A stretch of DNA of 16,670 bases from Endozoicomonadaceae bacterium (GCA_015163815.1 JAAOIJ010000079.1:1-16670); one strand, 5' to 3'. Positions 1-7,988 are shown, counted from the stretch's first letter. A program made the numbers and translations. The notes: generated by a model from the letters alone, not told the origin.

Positions 1-141
1 AAATAAAGAAATCTTATTGAAAATTTATTGGCTAGATTAAAAAATCTTAGAAGTATTTCGACTCATTTTGATCAGCTAGCTTGGAATTTTAAAGCGATAA
101 TTTATATTGCGTGTGCTATTATTTGGGTGAATTCAAAATGA
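1..141 (+). pseudogene. 3' end of an IS5-family DDE transposase (partial, with in-frame stop)
   Basis: Reading frame 1 gives a C-terminal tail with RNLIENLLARLKNLRSI, then THFDQLAWNFKAIIYIACAI and IIWVNSK, ending at TGA 139-141. This is the usual end of IS5-family (IS427/IS1031-like) transposases: the R-N-x-I-E-x-x-x-x-R-L-K helix with the last catalytic Glu, then a hydrophobic tail ending in IIW. The second codon seen (4-6) is TAA where the family commonly has Gln (CAA), so this copy is probably inactivated, unless a frameshift lies further upstream outside the window. The stop codon lies inside the terminal inverted repeat, which is common for these elements. Only the last 47 codons are visible. 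Confidence 0.75.
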
Positions 142-151
142 GGACACACCC
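139..151 (+). repeat. Terminal inverted repeat (right end) of the left IS5-like element
   Basis: The 13 bases TGAGGACACACCC at 139-151 are the exact reverse complement of 16439-16451. They follow directly on the transposase tail and are bordered by TA (152-153), the dinucleotide target typical of IS427-like members of IS5. The match and its position at the transposase end identify it as the right IS terminus. The TA duplication itself cannot be checked because the left end of this copy is outside the window. Confidence 0.7.
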
Positions 152-3100
152 TAGTTAGCCTTGATTGCCAATACAAGATGGGAAGAAAAACGCGTTAATC
201 CTTTCATCAAAGAAAACAATGGGAAATTATTGTTTCTGCTCCCCAGATTTTGTTTATTTTGCCTAGATATAAAAGCATTCATATCATAGTGGTCATTGAC
301 TGATCTATTATTTAAATCAAAAGGCGGCTTGGCAGAAGCATAGAGTGTAGTGGATAATTGTTGATCTATATTGGCATGATAGGTATAGCAATCTATATTC
401 AGCGTGTATAGCGTGTCGGGTTGTACTGCAGTCCAGTATACAATTTCTTGTGCCGTTCGATGCAACCATTGTGAATATTGTTCCTGAGTCATGCTCAGTA
501 ATGTGCTAGGTGTTAAGTCGGCGCCATGCGTATTATCACATAAAACAGTCCAGCCTTGACTAAATTGACTGAGAGTCTCATCTACAAAGCGTGATGTTTG
601 CTCAAGACAGAGAGTGTTTTTATAATGATAATGAGCACTTGTTTGTCGCAATCTAGAGCGTAGTAGTATCGCTGCAAGTATACTTTCACATAAAGCATTT
701 ATAAAAGCCAGTCGCTGCATAACAGGTTCAGGATAAAGATATTGGTTGGTATCAATACTATTAAAATAACTGTTGATCTCACCAAAAAATTCAATATCTC
801 CCAAATCACGTAAGCCATCATACCCATAATCAGGACGCTCTGTTGCTGTAGAGTTCCAGGCGCTTAATGAACCAGGCATAAGATAGGCTGTAGTATCAGG
901 ATGAGCCTTCTTAAAAAAAGACTGAAGAGGCAGCCATATTCGACCTATAGCTGTTGCATGAAATGCCGGTAAAAGACTAGTTGGGATAACCCCTGCACTC
1001 ATGAATAAACCCACATCAAAAATAGCTTGTAAAATGCCTGATTCTCCGAATTTACATGGATTAGCACAGTTTATATTTTCCTTATGAGCATAATCATAAT
1101 ATGACGTTAAAGCTTGATAATGATGCACGATAACGTATCTTTTTCCATTCATAGTATGCGTTTCAATTGAGTCTTCAAGTTTTTTTGTTATGTTGAGAAG
1201 AACTGAAGATAATGGAATATATTTGACACAGATTGTTGTCGGTATTTTACTAACTATTTTAATATCTGAGTTATCTTGTAAAAAAAGATACATTTTTGCT
1301 TCTTTCAAAAAGTCATCTATTGATTCATCTTTTCGCTGTATTTTGTAGTAATCAACGGGCATATCAGCATCTTTAGATGCTGTCATTTGTAGTGTTCTAC
1401 CGCCTACAATGTGAATGCTCTTATGATTTTCAAGAAAAACATCACAATCATCTTGTAATTTGATAGTCATTTGATCATTTAATGCAGATTGTATTAACTG
1501 ACCTTTCATGCGATTAGGTGGCTGAAAATCACTAAATACCGTCCATAATAATTCTTGGTAGCAAGGATTTTGAGTATTATGTTGGAGTGGATTATCCTTT
1601 TTAGAATACAGTTCTTCTGCAGCAAGAAGTGGTTTTGCATGATCATAAGTAGGGCGACTGATCCAGTCTAAAACAGGATCTATATACACTTTATTATTGG
1701 GTGCTGTTATTAAATATAATAAAGTTTGATTCGTCGGATATTTTAAAATGAAAGGCAATAATTCTGGTAAATACTGTTCAGGCGTATTCGAAAGCAATTG
1801 ATCAATTTGACCGTAATGTTGATAAGCTATTTTGTATAATGATAATGTGATCTGATTTTCTGGGGTACGGTCTAATGCATGTGGATCGTCTTGACAGCCT
1901 TCTTCAAAAGACTGGTAGTAAATAGAATCTAAGCGATCTTCGTGAGATCTTGTCTGAAGTACAATCTCTTTCCCACAAGCCAAAGTATACATTTCTTCAG
2001 TTAAATGCTTTTGATTAAGATATTTGATAATGAGAGGATTGGACCGAAGGGCTTTCTTTATACTGCTCTCACATCTAAACTTATCAGGTATTATAGAAAT
2101 TACCTCACCATTTATCTCGCATACCATATCAACCAGTTGCGCATATAGATTATCGTCTATTCGTTTTTTATTTACGTATTGAATTGCCCAAGGGTTATTT
2201 TTTAAAGCAATCTTATGTATTTTAAAGGTCCTTAGGTCGGGATCTATTAATTCCAATACATGTCCATTTCGACTGGCAGCAATATCAGCTAATTTGAGAT
2301 AAGCTTTTAATCCTATTCTTTCAACAGATACAAATTTAAAAGCCAGCCCGCTCGTATGGCAGGCTATTGTACATAATTCGAGCGTTCTCAGGGCCTCATC
2401 GATTAATCCTAGCGCAAGACCACTCTTCATTAATACTTTTTTGCATAAGTTTAGATAACGCGGCTGTCCTAATTTTTGTGTAGAAACATAAGCAAGTGCT
2501 TGCCAATTATTATCACATGATAGCTGACATAACTCATCATATTCATCGATAGAGAGTGCATCGATTATATAGAATGGTACGTCTTTTAAAGATATTCCAT
2601 AATGCTGACAGTGTAGTTTGTATAAATCAAATGTCATAAACAGTTCTAAAATTATTTTTAATGCATCAGGATGATATTGGCTTATCTGTTGATGCATCTC
2701 AGGATCATTCTCAGATCCCCATGTATTGAGTATTATGCTCGATACCGATAACAGGGCATCGCTATTATTATGAAAACACAATATACGACAAAGCACATCA
2801 GTTTGCGTTTCGGGAGGAATATAAAGAAAATTACACGCCTTTTTACAAGCTATTTTTTTGTAAAACATGATTTTGAAATCTGTTGTATAATTTTTATTTT
2901 GATAGAGTAAGTAGATATCTCTCAAGTAACATGGCTTTAATTCAGCAATCATATCACAAAGCGCTTCAGTGAAATATCGCTCTGGCAAAGCTGGTGTAAT
3001 ATTGTGAAGATCGATTATAATATCTTTGAGATACTTATGCACTAATGCTTGGATCATGCTATCATTTGTTATGTCGACAAATACAGAATTGGTGATTAAG

Positions 3101-3372
3101 TGGGGGCCAAAAAAACAAAACAATTTTTCTGCTTGTGTGTCTGTTAGCCATTCTTTTTTTGTTAATTTTTTAATTAATTGTTGCATTTCTTCAGAGACAT
3201 GATTGACTTGACGACCATCTAGTGTCTTATGTGGTTTAGCATGCCAATCTGCTGTACAAAGAGTTGTTTGACCTGCAGGCAATACCGATAGTTGATCCCT
3301 TTTAGGAACAACCTCTTCATCTATTATACTGTGAATTTGTATTTCTGGTATTGCACCGGATAAATTATCCAT
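151..3372 (-). CDS. Large repeat protein of unknown function, possible host-interaction factor (1073 aa)
   Basis: I do not recognise a named family. The start ATG at 3372 has a good ribosome site (GAGGAG, about 8 nt upstream). No signal peptide or clear membrane segment is seen. Residues about 278-466 hold three and a half tandem units of 52 residues. Each has the pattern aliphatic/Ala-x(3)-N-x-x-A-x-x-(Y/F)-V, a central Tyr, then N-G-x-(V/A)-(L/I)-x-x-I-(D/P), recalling the helical DUF4116-type repeats of amoeba-associated bacteria. Residues about 620-1073 form a second region. It has VDYYKIQRK (K677) followed by FLKEAKMYLFL (E691), which could be a protein-kinase-like Lys/Glu pair, and later GLRDLGDIEFFGEI (853-866); no catalytic loop can be proved. 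The gene is monocistronic and divergent from the 203-aa gene. Its TAG stop straddles the IS junction, so the C-terminus may be truncated. An effector role is inference. Confidence 0.8.
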   Translation of the reverse strand: MDNLSGAIPEIQIHSIIDEEVVPKRDQLSVLPAGQTTLCTADWHAKPHKTLDGRQVNHVSEEMQQLIKKLTKKEWLTDTQAEKLFCFFGPHLITNSVFVDITNDSMIQALVHKYLKDIIIDLHNITPALPERYFTEALCDMIAELKPCYLRDIYLLYQNKNYTTDFKIMFYKKIACKKACNFLYIPPETQTDVLCRILCFHNNSDALLSVSSIILNTWGSENDPEMHQQISQYHPDALKIILELFMTFDLYKLHCQHYGISLKDVPFYIIDALSIDEYDELCQLSCDNNWQALAYVSTQKLGQPRYLNLCKKVLMKSGLALGLIDEALRTLELCTIACHTSGLAFKFVSVERIGLKAYLKLADIAASRNGHVLELIDPDLRTFKIHKIALKNNPWAIQYVNKKRIDDNLYAQLVDMVCEINGEVISIIPDKFRCESSIKKALRSNPLIIKYLNQKHLTEEMYTLACGKEIVLQTRSHEDRLDSIYYQSFEEGCQDDPHALDRTPENQITLSLYKIAYQHYGQIDQLLSNTPEQYLPELLPFILKYPTNQTLLYLITAPNNKVYIDPVLDWISRPTYDHAKPLLAAEELYSKKDNPLQHNTQNPCYQELLWTVFSDFQPPNRMKGQLIQSALNDQMTIKLQDDCDVFLENHKSIHIVGGRTLQMTASKDADMPVDYYKIQRKDESIDDFLKEAKMYLFLQDNSDIKIVSKIPTTICVKYIPLSSVLLNITKKLEDSIETHTMNGKRYVIVHHYQALTSYYDYAHKENINCANPCKFGESGILQAIFDVGLFMSAGVIPTSLLPAFHATAIGRIWLPLQSFFKKAHPDTTAYLMPGSLSAWNSTATERPDYGYDGLRDLGDIEFFGEINSYFNSIDTNQYLYPEPVMQRLAFINALCESILAAILLRSRLRQTSAHYHYKNTLCLEQTSRFVDETLSQFSQGWTVLCDNTHGADLTPSTLLSMTQEQYSQWLHRTAQEIVYWTAVQPDTLYTLNIDCYTYHANIDQQLSTTLYASAKPPFDLNNRSVNDHYDMNAFISRQNKQNLGSRNNNFPLFSLMKGLTRFSSHLVLAIKAN
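1987..2544 (-). repeat. Tandem 52-residue protein repeats inside the 1073-aa gene
   Basis: The encoded residues about 277-462 align as consecutive units of about 53, 52 and 52 residues plus a partial fourth. Anchors are DNNWQALAYV, SGLAFKFV, NNPWAIQYV and SNPLIIKYL at the same place in each unit. SGLALGLIDEAL, NGHVLELIDPDL and NGEVISIIPDKF align at the unit ends. The DNA copies have diverged strongly, so this is an old protein-level duplication rather than a recent DNA repeat. Confidence 0.7.
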
Positions 3373-3858
3373 AATTTCAACTCCTCTATGACTAGAATGA
3401 AACCTTTACAAGTAAGACAACAGTCTTGAACTAAAGTTCATTATTTCTCTGAAAAAAGTTATTTACTCAACCTTGAAAAAAAATAAACAATAAATATGAT
3501 ATAATTCAATTTATTAGATTCTAATTTATAGTTTATATGGGTTGTGTTATTTAATTGTTTTTTTAAAGTAAAGTTTTTGCCATATTCAATAATATTGAAC
3601 TTATCTTATAATGCAATGTCTCTACTCTCATAGGTTTAGGTTATAGCGTATACAACGCCTTATAACCTGAAAGTATCTTAAGAAATCGATATATTTCAAA
3701 CACTTAATCATACAACTTGAAATATAAACTGTTAGCAAAACAATTGTGATTCTTTATAAAAATACATATTCATATCATTGACTGTTATGCTATTGATGGT
3801 TTTTTTAAAACCAGTTATACAGCCGGTTTAACAATAAACTGACATAGGAAATCTAATT
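3373..3858. promoter_or_regulatory. Divergent intergenic region with several dyads, between the 1073-aa and 203-aa genes
   Basis: This 486-bp A+T-rich spacer must hold both promoters. Three dyads are visible. TGAAC-TAAA-GTTCA lies at 3427-3440, just upstream of the leftward gene. AGGTTATA-GCGT pairs with ACGCCTTATAACCT at 3638-3668, 12 paired bases with a two-base bulge. TGGTTTT-TTT-AAAACCA lies at 3797-3813, about 45 bp before the rightward ATG. None is followed by a clean T-run in a terminator arrangement, so operator sites are more likely than terminators. I could not assign a confident -35/-10 pair to either gene. Confidence 0.35.
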
Positions 3859-4470
3859 ATGAGAGACTTATTTTGTTCACCTGAGACGGATAGTCACGTG
3901 ATGGAACAAGCAGTACCCATGAATACTCAAGCAACGCCTGTTGAATCTATAGATCAAGCAAACATGTTGAGTCGTAAACGTAGCAGAGATGACGATAACA
4001 ATGATGATGCAGCTATATTTGCTCCTATTCGAAAGCGCAAAGTCATCAAGGATCTTGTTAGTGAAGTATTTGTAGGAGAATTATTTAATTTGATGAGAAA
4101 TCATATAAACCCCACATTAAATATATTGAAAATAATAAATTTCGCTCAATATGATTCAGCATGCGTCCTAAAACAAGAGCCGATACAAAGTGGAGAAGGC
4201 GTCACGTGGGATCAACTGAATGCTCTTCTACAACAGGTCAATCATTATTTGGATCTCGTATTGTATAGATTAAATTATCTCTTAGAACAACCGATGCTTG
4301 CAGTACAAGAGATGCTACGCAGCAATAATATATCTATAGATCAGTTGACACAAACGATCAATCTTATATCAACATCAATACCTCAGATAGTCGATTATAT
4401 ACAAAAAATCAATGCAGGTTCATATGTTGATCCTATATGTTCTGCCTTTATGAATAGTTTATTTCGTTGA
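3859..4470 (+). CDS. Hypothetical protein with NLS-like basic clusters (203 aa)
   Basis: I do not recognise the family. The ATG is preceded by AGGAA with 9 nt spacing; internal Met15 and Met21 are alternatives without better ribosome sites. The N-terminal 65 residues look disordered and carry two basic clusters, SRKRSR (38-43) and IRKRK (57-61), separated by an acidic run DDDNNDD. This layout resembles a bipartite eukaryotic nuclear localisation signal. Residues about 66-200 are predicted largely helical and amphipathic, with Leu/Ile heptad-like spacing (for example NALLQQVNHYLDLVLYRL). No signal peptide, membrane segment or catalytic motif is seen. It stands alone and diverges from the 1073-aa gene. 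A secreted, nucleus-targeted role is speculation. The alternative is a DNA- or RNA-binding bacterial protein that uses the basic clusters. Confidence 0.75.
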   Translation: MRDLFCSPETDSHVMEQAVPMNTQATPVESIDQANMLSRKRSRDDDNNDDAAIFAPIRKRKVIKDLVSEVFVGELFNLMRNHINPTLNILKIINFAQYDSACVLKQEPIQSGEGVTWDQLNALLQQVNHYLDLVLYRLNYLLEQPMLAVQEMLRSNNISIDQLTQTINLISTSIPQIVDYIQKINAGSYVDPICSAFMNSLFR

Positions 4471-4521
4471 AATTACACTTATTTTCAATTAAAAAAATCA
4501 TTGCAAATAAGTCTGTTCACA

Positions 4522-5060
4522 TCAATATGTCAATTCATATTTCAGCCTATAAATATGATCTTGAATTCGACTTTCAAATGTGATTAAAAAATAAGCCATT
4601 GCTTCATACCCATTTCGTATCGATGTAATCCATTTTGCCGTGATATCATTGGTTGTCAAGTACAACGTTTTAAACAGACTCATTACTTGGAAAAACACGT
4701 TTATTCTTTATTATTTTCCTTAACTGCGCATTCAATGATTCAATCATATTCGTTGTATCAATAATCTGCCTAATAGACGTGGATAAGATAAAAAACTCAC
4801 TAAATTATCCCAGTGATTGCGCCATGATTTCGTGATTTATGGATACTGTTGACCCCATTTTGAATCAAAAGCATTCAGCGCTTCTTTCGCTTCATTTTCT
4901 GTGTATGCTTCATAAAATAAGATTCAAATCAGCTATTCATGCTTTTCTATGTTGATTAAAAAAACTTCAAGCGATTGCTTATTTGATACGCTCTGTATCA
5001 TGAACGCTCATCTTTTGGATCAATAGCTGCTATTGCGTCTGACATGTTTGCTCAATTAGA
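4522..5060 (-). pseudogene. Decayed IS256-family (Mutator-like) transposase
   Basis: On the minus strand, conserved IS256 blocks can be followed across several frames. In order they are SDAIAAIDPKDE near 5042, YQISNRLKFF near 4960-4990, and LFYEAYTENEAKEALNAFDS followed by KWGQQYP (about 4917-4840). Next come SIRQIIDTTNMIESLNAQLR with KIIKNKRVFPSNES (about 4775-4680), then KTLYLTTNDITAKW...RNGYEAMAYFLITFE and the stop at 4522. The TTNxIExxNxxLRKxxKxxxxFP block is diagnostic and contains the third catalytic Glu. At least three frameshifts and several stops (for example TAA after KWGQQYP) break the frame. The N-terminal two-thirds, with the first catalytic Asp, is missing or unrecognisable; a weak trace may continue to about 5160. 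It is non-functional. Confidence 0.8.
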
Positions 5061-5469
5061 CTCATTTAACCATGAAGTGCAACATCTAAAGGTTTGGCTG
5101 TTTTTCACATAACTTCTTTAATTTTTCAATAGTTTAACATTGTTCTATGTCTGTTATTGAGTGCTTTTTGAATCGCTAAAAGATCACAATCTGTTCTGTT
5201 CTATTCATCCATTCTGTTTTCTTTGGCAGATACTGACGAACTAATCAATGATATTTAGATTAAGACAACGCATTAAAAATGCTTTTAAGTGTTGCACTGT
5301 GTTGTTACCTGGATCAAAATAAAATCTGAGATATCTAGATGAGATCATATAAATCACAATAAGCTTCTTTAAATAGGTATAAAATACCCTATTGAATGAC
5401 AAAATGACTATTACACACACCGTTATCAAATAATAAATGAGCATCGACACCATGATTTATTGGTGTAAA

Positions 5470-5490
5470 AAGTATCGCTATGCGATACTT
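5470..5490 (-). terminator. Perfect 9-bp stem-loop, terminator-like on the minus strand
   Basis: AAGTATCGC-TAT-GCGATACTT is a perfect 9-bp stem with a 3-nt loop. Read on the minus strand it runs into a short T stretch (CTTTTTAC), the form of an intrinsic terminator. No minus-strand gene lies to its right, so it may be a relic, or an operator just upstream of the apeB promoter. Confidence 0.4.
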
Positions 5491-5510
5491 CAAATGCAAG
5501 TATAAAAAGA

Positions 5511-5519
5511 TGCTATAAT
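5511..5519 (+). promoter_or_regulatory. Extended -10 promoter element of apeB-dapD
   Basis: TGCTATAAT is a perfect TATAAT with a TGn extension, 58 nt before the GTG start. The hexamer 17 bp upstream (CAAATG, 5491-5496) is a poor -35, as expected for extended -10 promoters. The perfect hairpin at 5470-5490 ends immediately before that position. Confidence 0.5.
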
Positions 5520-5577
5520 TTTTCAATATTTAGCAAAAAACATGAACACGCTTAACCTTTAAACAGAACCTATATCA

Positions 5578-6918
5578 GTGAAACAGTCCATGCAAGATCA
5601 TCAAATAAATAATGATTTATTAGCTTTTCTTAAAACATCTCCAACCCCTTATCATGCAACAGATAACATAAAAAACATGCTCATCAAACAAGGATTCATT
5701 GTATTACATGAAACGGATTCTTGGATAATAAAACCCAATACAGGTTATATCGTCATACGCCATAGCTCCTCAATTATTGCTTTTACAACAGGTGATATGC
5801 AGTTTGAAAAACAAGGTTTTCGTATGATAGGAGCCCATACTGATAGTCCTTGTTTAAAAATTAGGCCGCATGCTGACTATATTAAAAATCAAGCCATACA
5901 ACTAGGTGTTGAAGTGTATGGCGGCGCTCTTTTATCTCCTTGGTTTGATCGTGATCTGTCAATTGCAGGACAAATCACTTGGCATCAAAACAATCAAATA
6001 TATCAAACTTTGATCGATTTCAAAGAACCGATCGCGATCATTCCCAGTCTTGCTATTCATTTAGACTCAACACAAAATCATGCACGCAGCATCAATCCCC
6101 AACAGCATATTTTACCGATTTTAAATACACAATCAACCCATCTTAACGATACCTATCTGACTTTTTCTGACACCATTCTTTTCTTATTAAAAGAACAAGC
6201 AATAAATATACCAAAAAATACACAACTAGCCTATGATTTGAGTTTATATGACACGCAACCGGCTGCATGCATTGGATTAACACAAGCTTTTATTGCAAGT
6301 GCGCGCCTTGATAATTTAGTCAGTTGCTTTATTGGAACACGCGCTTTACTGGATACTATGCATGAATCAAACCCCTGTCTTTTAGCCTGTTACGACCATG
6401 AAGAAGTCGGTAGCGTAAGCGCATCTGGTGCACAAAGTCCATTTTTATCTCAAATTCTAGAAAGATTATTGCCTGATCCACAAGCTAAAATTCAAGCTAT
6501 ACAAAGATCTTTATTCATTTCAAGTGATAATGCACATGCAATTCACCCTAATTTTCCAGAAAAACATGATGCAGCGCATGCTCCAGTGATTAATCAAGGC
6601 CTTGTGATTAAAATTAATGCAAATCAGAGATATGCAACATCACCTGAAAGTCATGCCTATTTTAAAAACCTATGTGATACACACGATATCCCAACGCAAT
6701 ATTTTACAGCTCGTGCAGATCAATCCTGTGGCAGCACGATTGGACCAATTACTGCTGCAGAATTAGGTATCAGAACCATTGATATTGGCATCCCTACTTA
6801 TGCCATGCATTCAATTCGAGAAATAGCAGGAACACATGATATAATCTACCTACTGAAAGCTTTTCATCAATTTTACAAGACGCCTGCAACGCAACTAACA
6901 CTGCATACGTCATCATAA
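5578..6918 (+). CDS. apeB: M18-family aspartyl aminopeptidase (ApeB-type, 446 aa)
   Basis: This is a cytosolic zinc aminopeptidase that removes N-terminal acidic or neutral residues from peptides, as a dodecameric M18 enzyme. The two-metal site is complete: His87 in GAHTDSP, Asp245 in SARLDNL, Glu275/Glu276 in DHEEVGS, Asp317 in SSDNAHA and His411 in YAMHS. The N-terminal block FLKTSPTPYHA (18-28) matches bacterial ApeB proteins. Length is near the usual 430. The frame opens at GTG 5578. An in-frame ATG at 5590 (Met5) is an equally possible start, and neither has a clear Shine-Dalgarno site. An extended -10 lies just upstream. dapD follows after 25 bp, suggesting co-transcription, although the two have no shared pathway. 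Confidence 0.93.
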   Translation: MKQSMQDHQINNDLLAFLKTSPTPYHATDNIKNMLIKQGFIVLHETDSWIIKPNTGYIVIRHSSSIIAFTTGDMQFEKQGFRMIGAHTDSPCLKIRPHADYIKNQAIQLGVEVYGGALLSPWFDRDLSIAGQITWHQNNQIYQTLIDFKEPIAIIPSLAIHLDSTQNHARSINPQQHILPILNTQSTHLNDTYLTFSDTILFLLKEQAINIPKNTQLAYDLSLYDTQPAACIGLTQAFIASARLDNLVSCFIGTRALLDTMHESNPCLLACYDHEEVGSVSASGAQSPFLSQILERLLPDPQAKIQAIQRSLFISSDNAHAIHPNFPEKHDAAHAPVINQGLVIKINANQRYATSPESHAYFKNLCDTHDIPTQYFTARADQSCGSTIGPITAAELGIRTIDIGIPTYAMHSIREIAGTHDIIYLLKAFHQFYKTPATQLTLHTSS

Positions 6919-6943
6919 AAAACAAATTAAACAGGAAACTCTC

Positions 6944-7975
6944 ATGTCATTTTTTGCTTTTGGCTCTGGCATTGGAATACAATCTACAGAAAAAAAATGG
7001 ATTGAAAGTTATTTTCCAAAACCAATTATCTCGCCCTCCACTTCCTTTATAAGCGCTATCAGTAAATTAGTGAATTACCAAGGTGGAAATCAAACGATAC
7101 AGCTTGATAGCCCTACTTGTCATGCTTTAGAATCTTTGTGCTTAAAAGAAAACATGAAAGAACTTGCATTACATTTTGCTGTCATGGAATGTAGTTCTCA
7201 AAATCGGTTAATGGTGATTTTAGAAAAAGATCTTCCTTTACAAAATGTAACAGAAGCTTATCTAAAATTACACTTATTATCTCATCGATTAATCAAACCA
7301 AATCAACTCAATTTAGATCATTTATTTACAGTCTTACCGAATATTGCTTGGACTAGTCACGGTCCTATTTTACCGTCTGAATTATTAGAAAAACAATTAT
7401 TATGTCGCGCTAATGGAGAAATATTAGAAGTATATAGTGTTGATAAATTTCCTAAAATGTCTAATTATATTGTACCTAAGGATATACGGATAGCTGATAC
7501 AGCTCGCATTCGACTCGGCGCTTATGTTGGCTCAGGCACCACTATTATGCATGAAGGATTTATCAATTTTAATGCTGGTGTTGAAGGTCCCAATATGATT
7601 GAAGGTCGCATATCAGCCGGTGTTTTTGTAGAAAATAATACGGATTTAGGTGGCGGATGTAGTACCATGGGGACTTTATCCGGCGGCAATTCAAATCTTA
7701 TTTCTGTTGGCAAACATTGTTTAATTGGAGCCAATGCCGGTCTTGGTATTTCTTTAGGCGATAACTGTACTATTGAAGCGGGTTTATACTTAACTGCAGG
7801 CGCTAAAGTGGCCTATATACATCAAAATAAAAAAAGCATAGATCAAGTCAAAGCGCATACGTTATCTGGGAAAAATAATTTATTATTTCGAAGAAATTCT
7901 CAAACAGGAAAAATTGAATGCTTATCTAATGAAAAACCAATCGCGTTAAATGATATACTACATCAAAACACATAA
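6944..7975 (+). CDS. dapD: 2,3,4,5-tetrahydropyridine-2,6-dicarboxylate N-succinyltransferase (343 aa)
   Basis: DapD transfers succinyl from succinyl-CoA to tetrahydrodipicolinate in the succinylase branch of the diaminopimelate/lysine pathway, supplying lysine and the peptidoglycan cross-link residue. The protein belongs to the long class found in Pseudomonas and Legionella (about 340 aa). It has an N-terminal helical/mixed domain (1-165), then a left-handed beta-helix of hexapeptide repeats (about 175-295). Hexapeptide turns are visible in DTARIRLGAYVGSGTTIMHE, EGRISAGVFVENNTDLGGG and GKHCLIGANAGLGISLGDNC. The block FNAGVEGPNMIEGRIS and the GGGCSTMGTLSGG turn are typical of the active-site coil. 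The ATG has AGGAA 6 nt upstream. It follows apeB by 25 bp. No dap neighbours are in the window. Confidence 0.95.
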   Translation: MSFFAFGSGIGIQSTEKKWIESYFPKPIISPSTSFISAISKLVNYQGGNQTIQLDSPTCHALESLCLKENMKELALHFAVMECSSQNRLMVILEKDLPLQNVTEAYLKLHLLSHRLIKPNQLNLDHLFTVLPNIAWTSHGPILPSELLEKQLLCRANGEILEVYSVDKFPKMSNYIVPKDIRIADTARIRLGAYVGSGTTIMHEGFINFNAGVEGPNMIEGRISAGVFVENNTDLGGGCSTMGTLSGGNSNLISVGKHCLIGANAGLGISLGDNCTIEAGLYLTAGAKVAYIHQNKKSIDQVKAHTLSGKNNLLFRRNSQTGKIECLSNEKPIALNDILHQNT

Positions 7976-7988
7976 ATAAATCATCTAA

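Larger units (their letters stand above)
5061..5577. other. Non-coding decayed region upstream of apeB
   Basis: No convincing gene is found here. A 70-codon minus-strand frame (5241-5453) has a hydrophobic start but no Shine-Dalgarno site and no recognisable family. Minus-strand text near 5090-5150 (IEKLKKLCEK, KPLDVALHG) faintly recalls the N-terminal part of IS256 transposases, so the stretch may be more of the decayed element after internal deletion. The last 110 bp hold the hairpin at 5470-5490 and the apeB promoter. Confidence 0.4.

Noticed and set aside
4477..4512. ACTTATTT/AAATAAGT pairing as a terminator of the 203-aa gene
   Set aside because: Only 8 A+T-rich pairs with a 20-nt loop and no following T-run; too weak to list.
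5241..5453. 70-codon minus-strand frame with a hydrophobic N-terminus
   Set aside because: It has no Shine-Dalgarno site and no recognisable family, and it lies in decayed DNA; more likely a chance frame.
7522..7734. Minus-strand frame inside dapD
   Set aside because: It is the antisense of the dapD beta-helix region, low in complexity and without a ribosome site.
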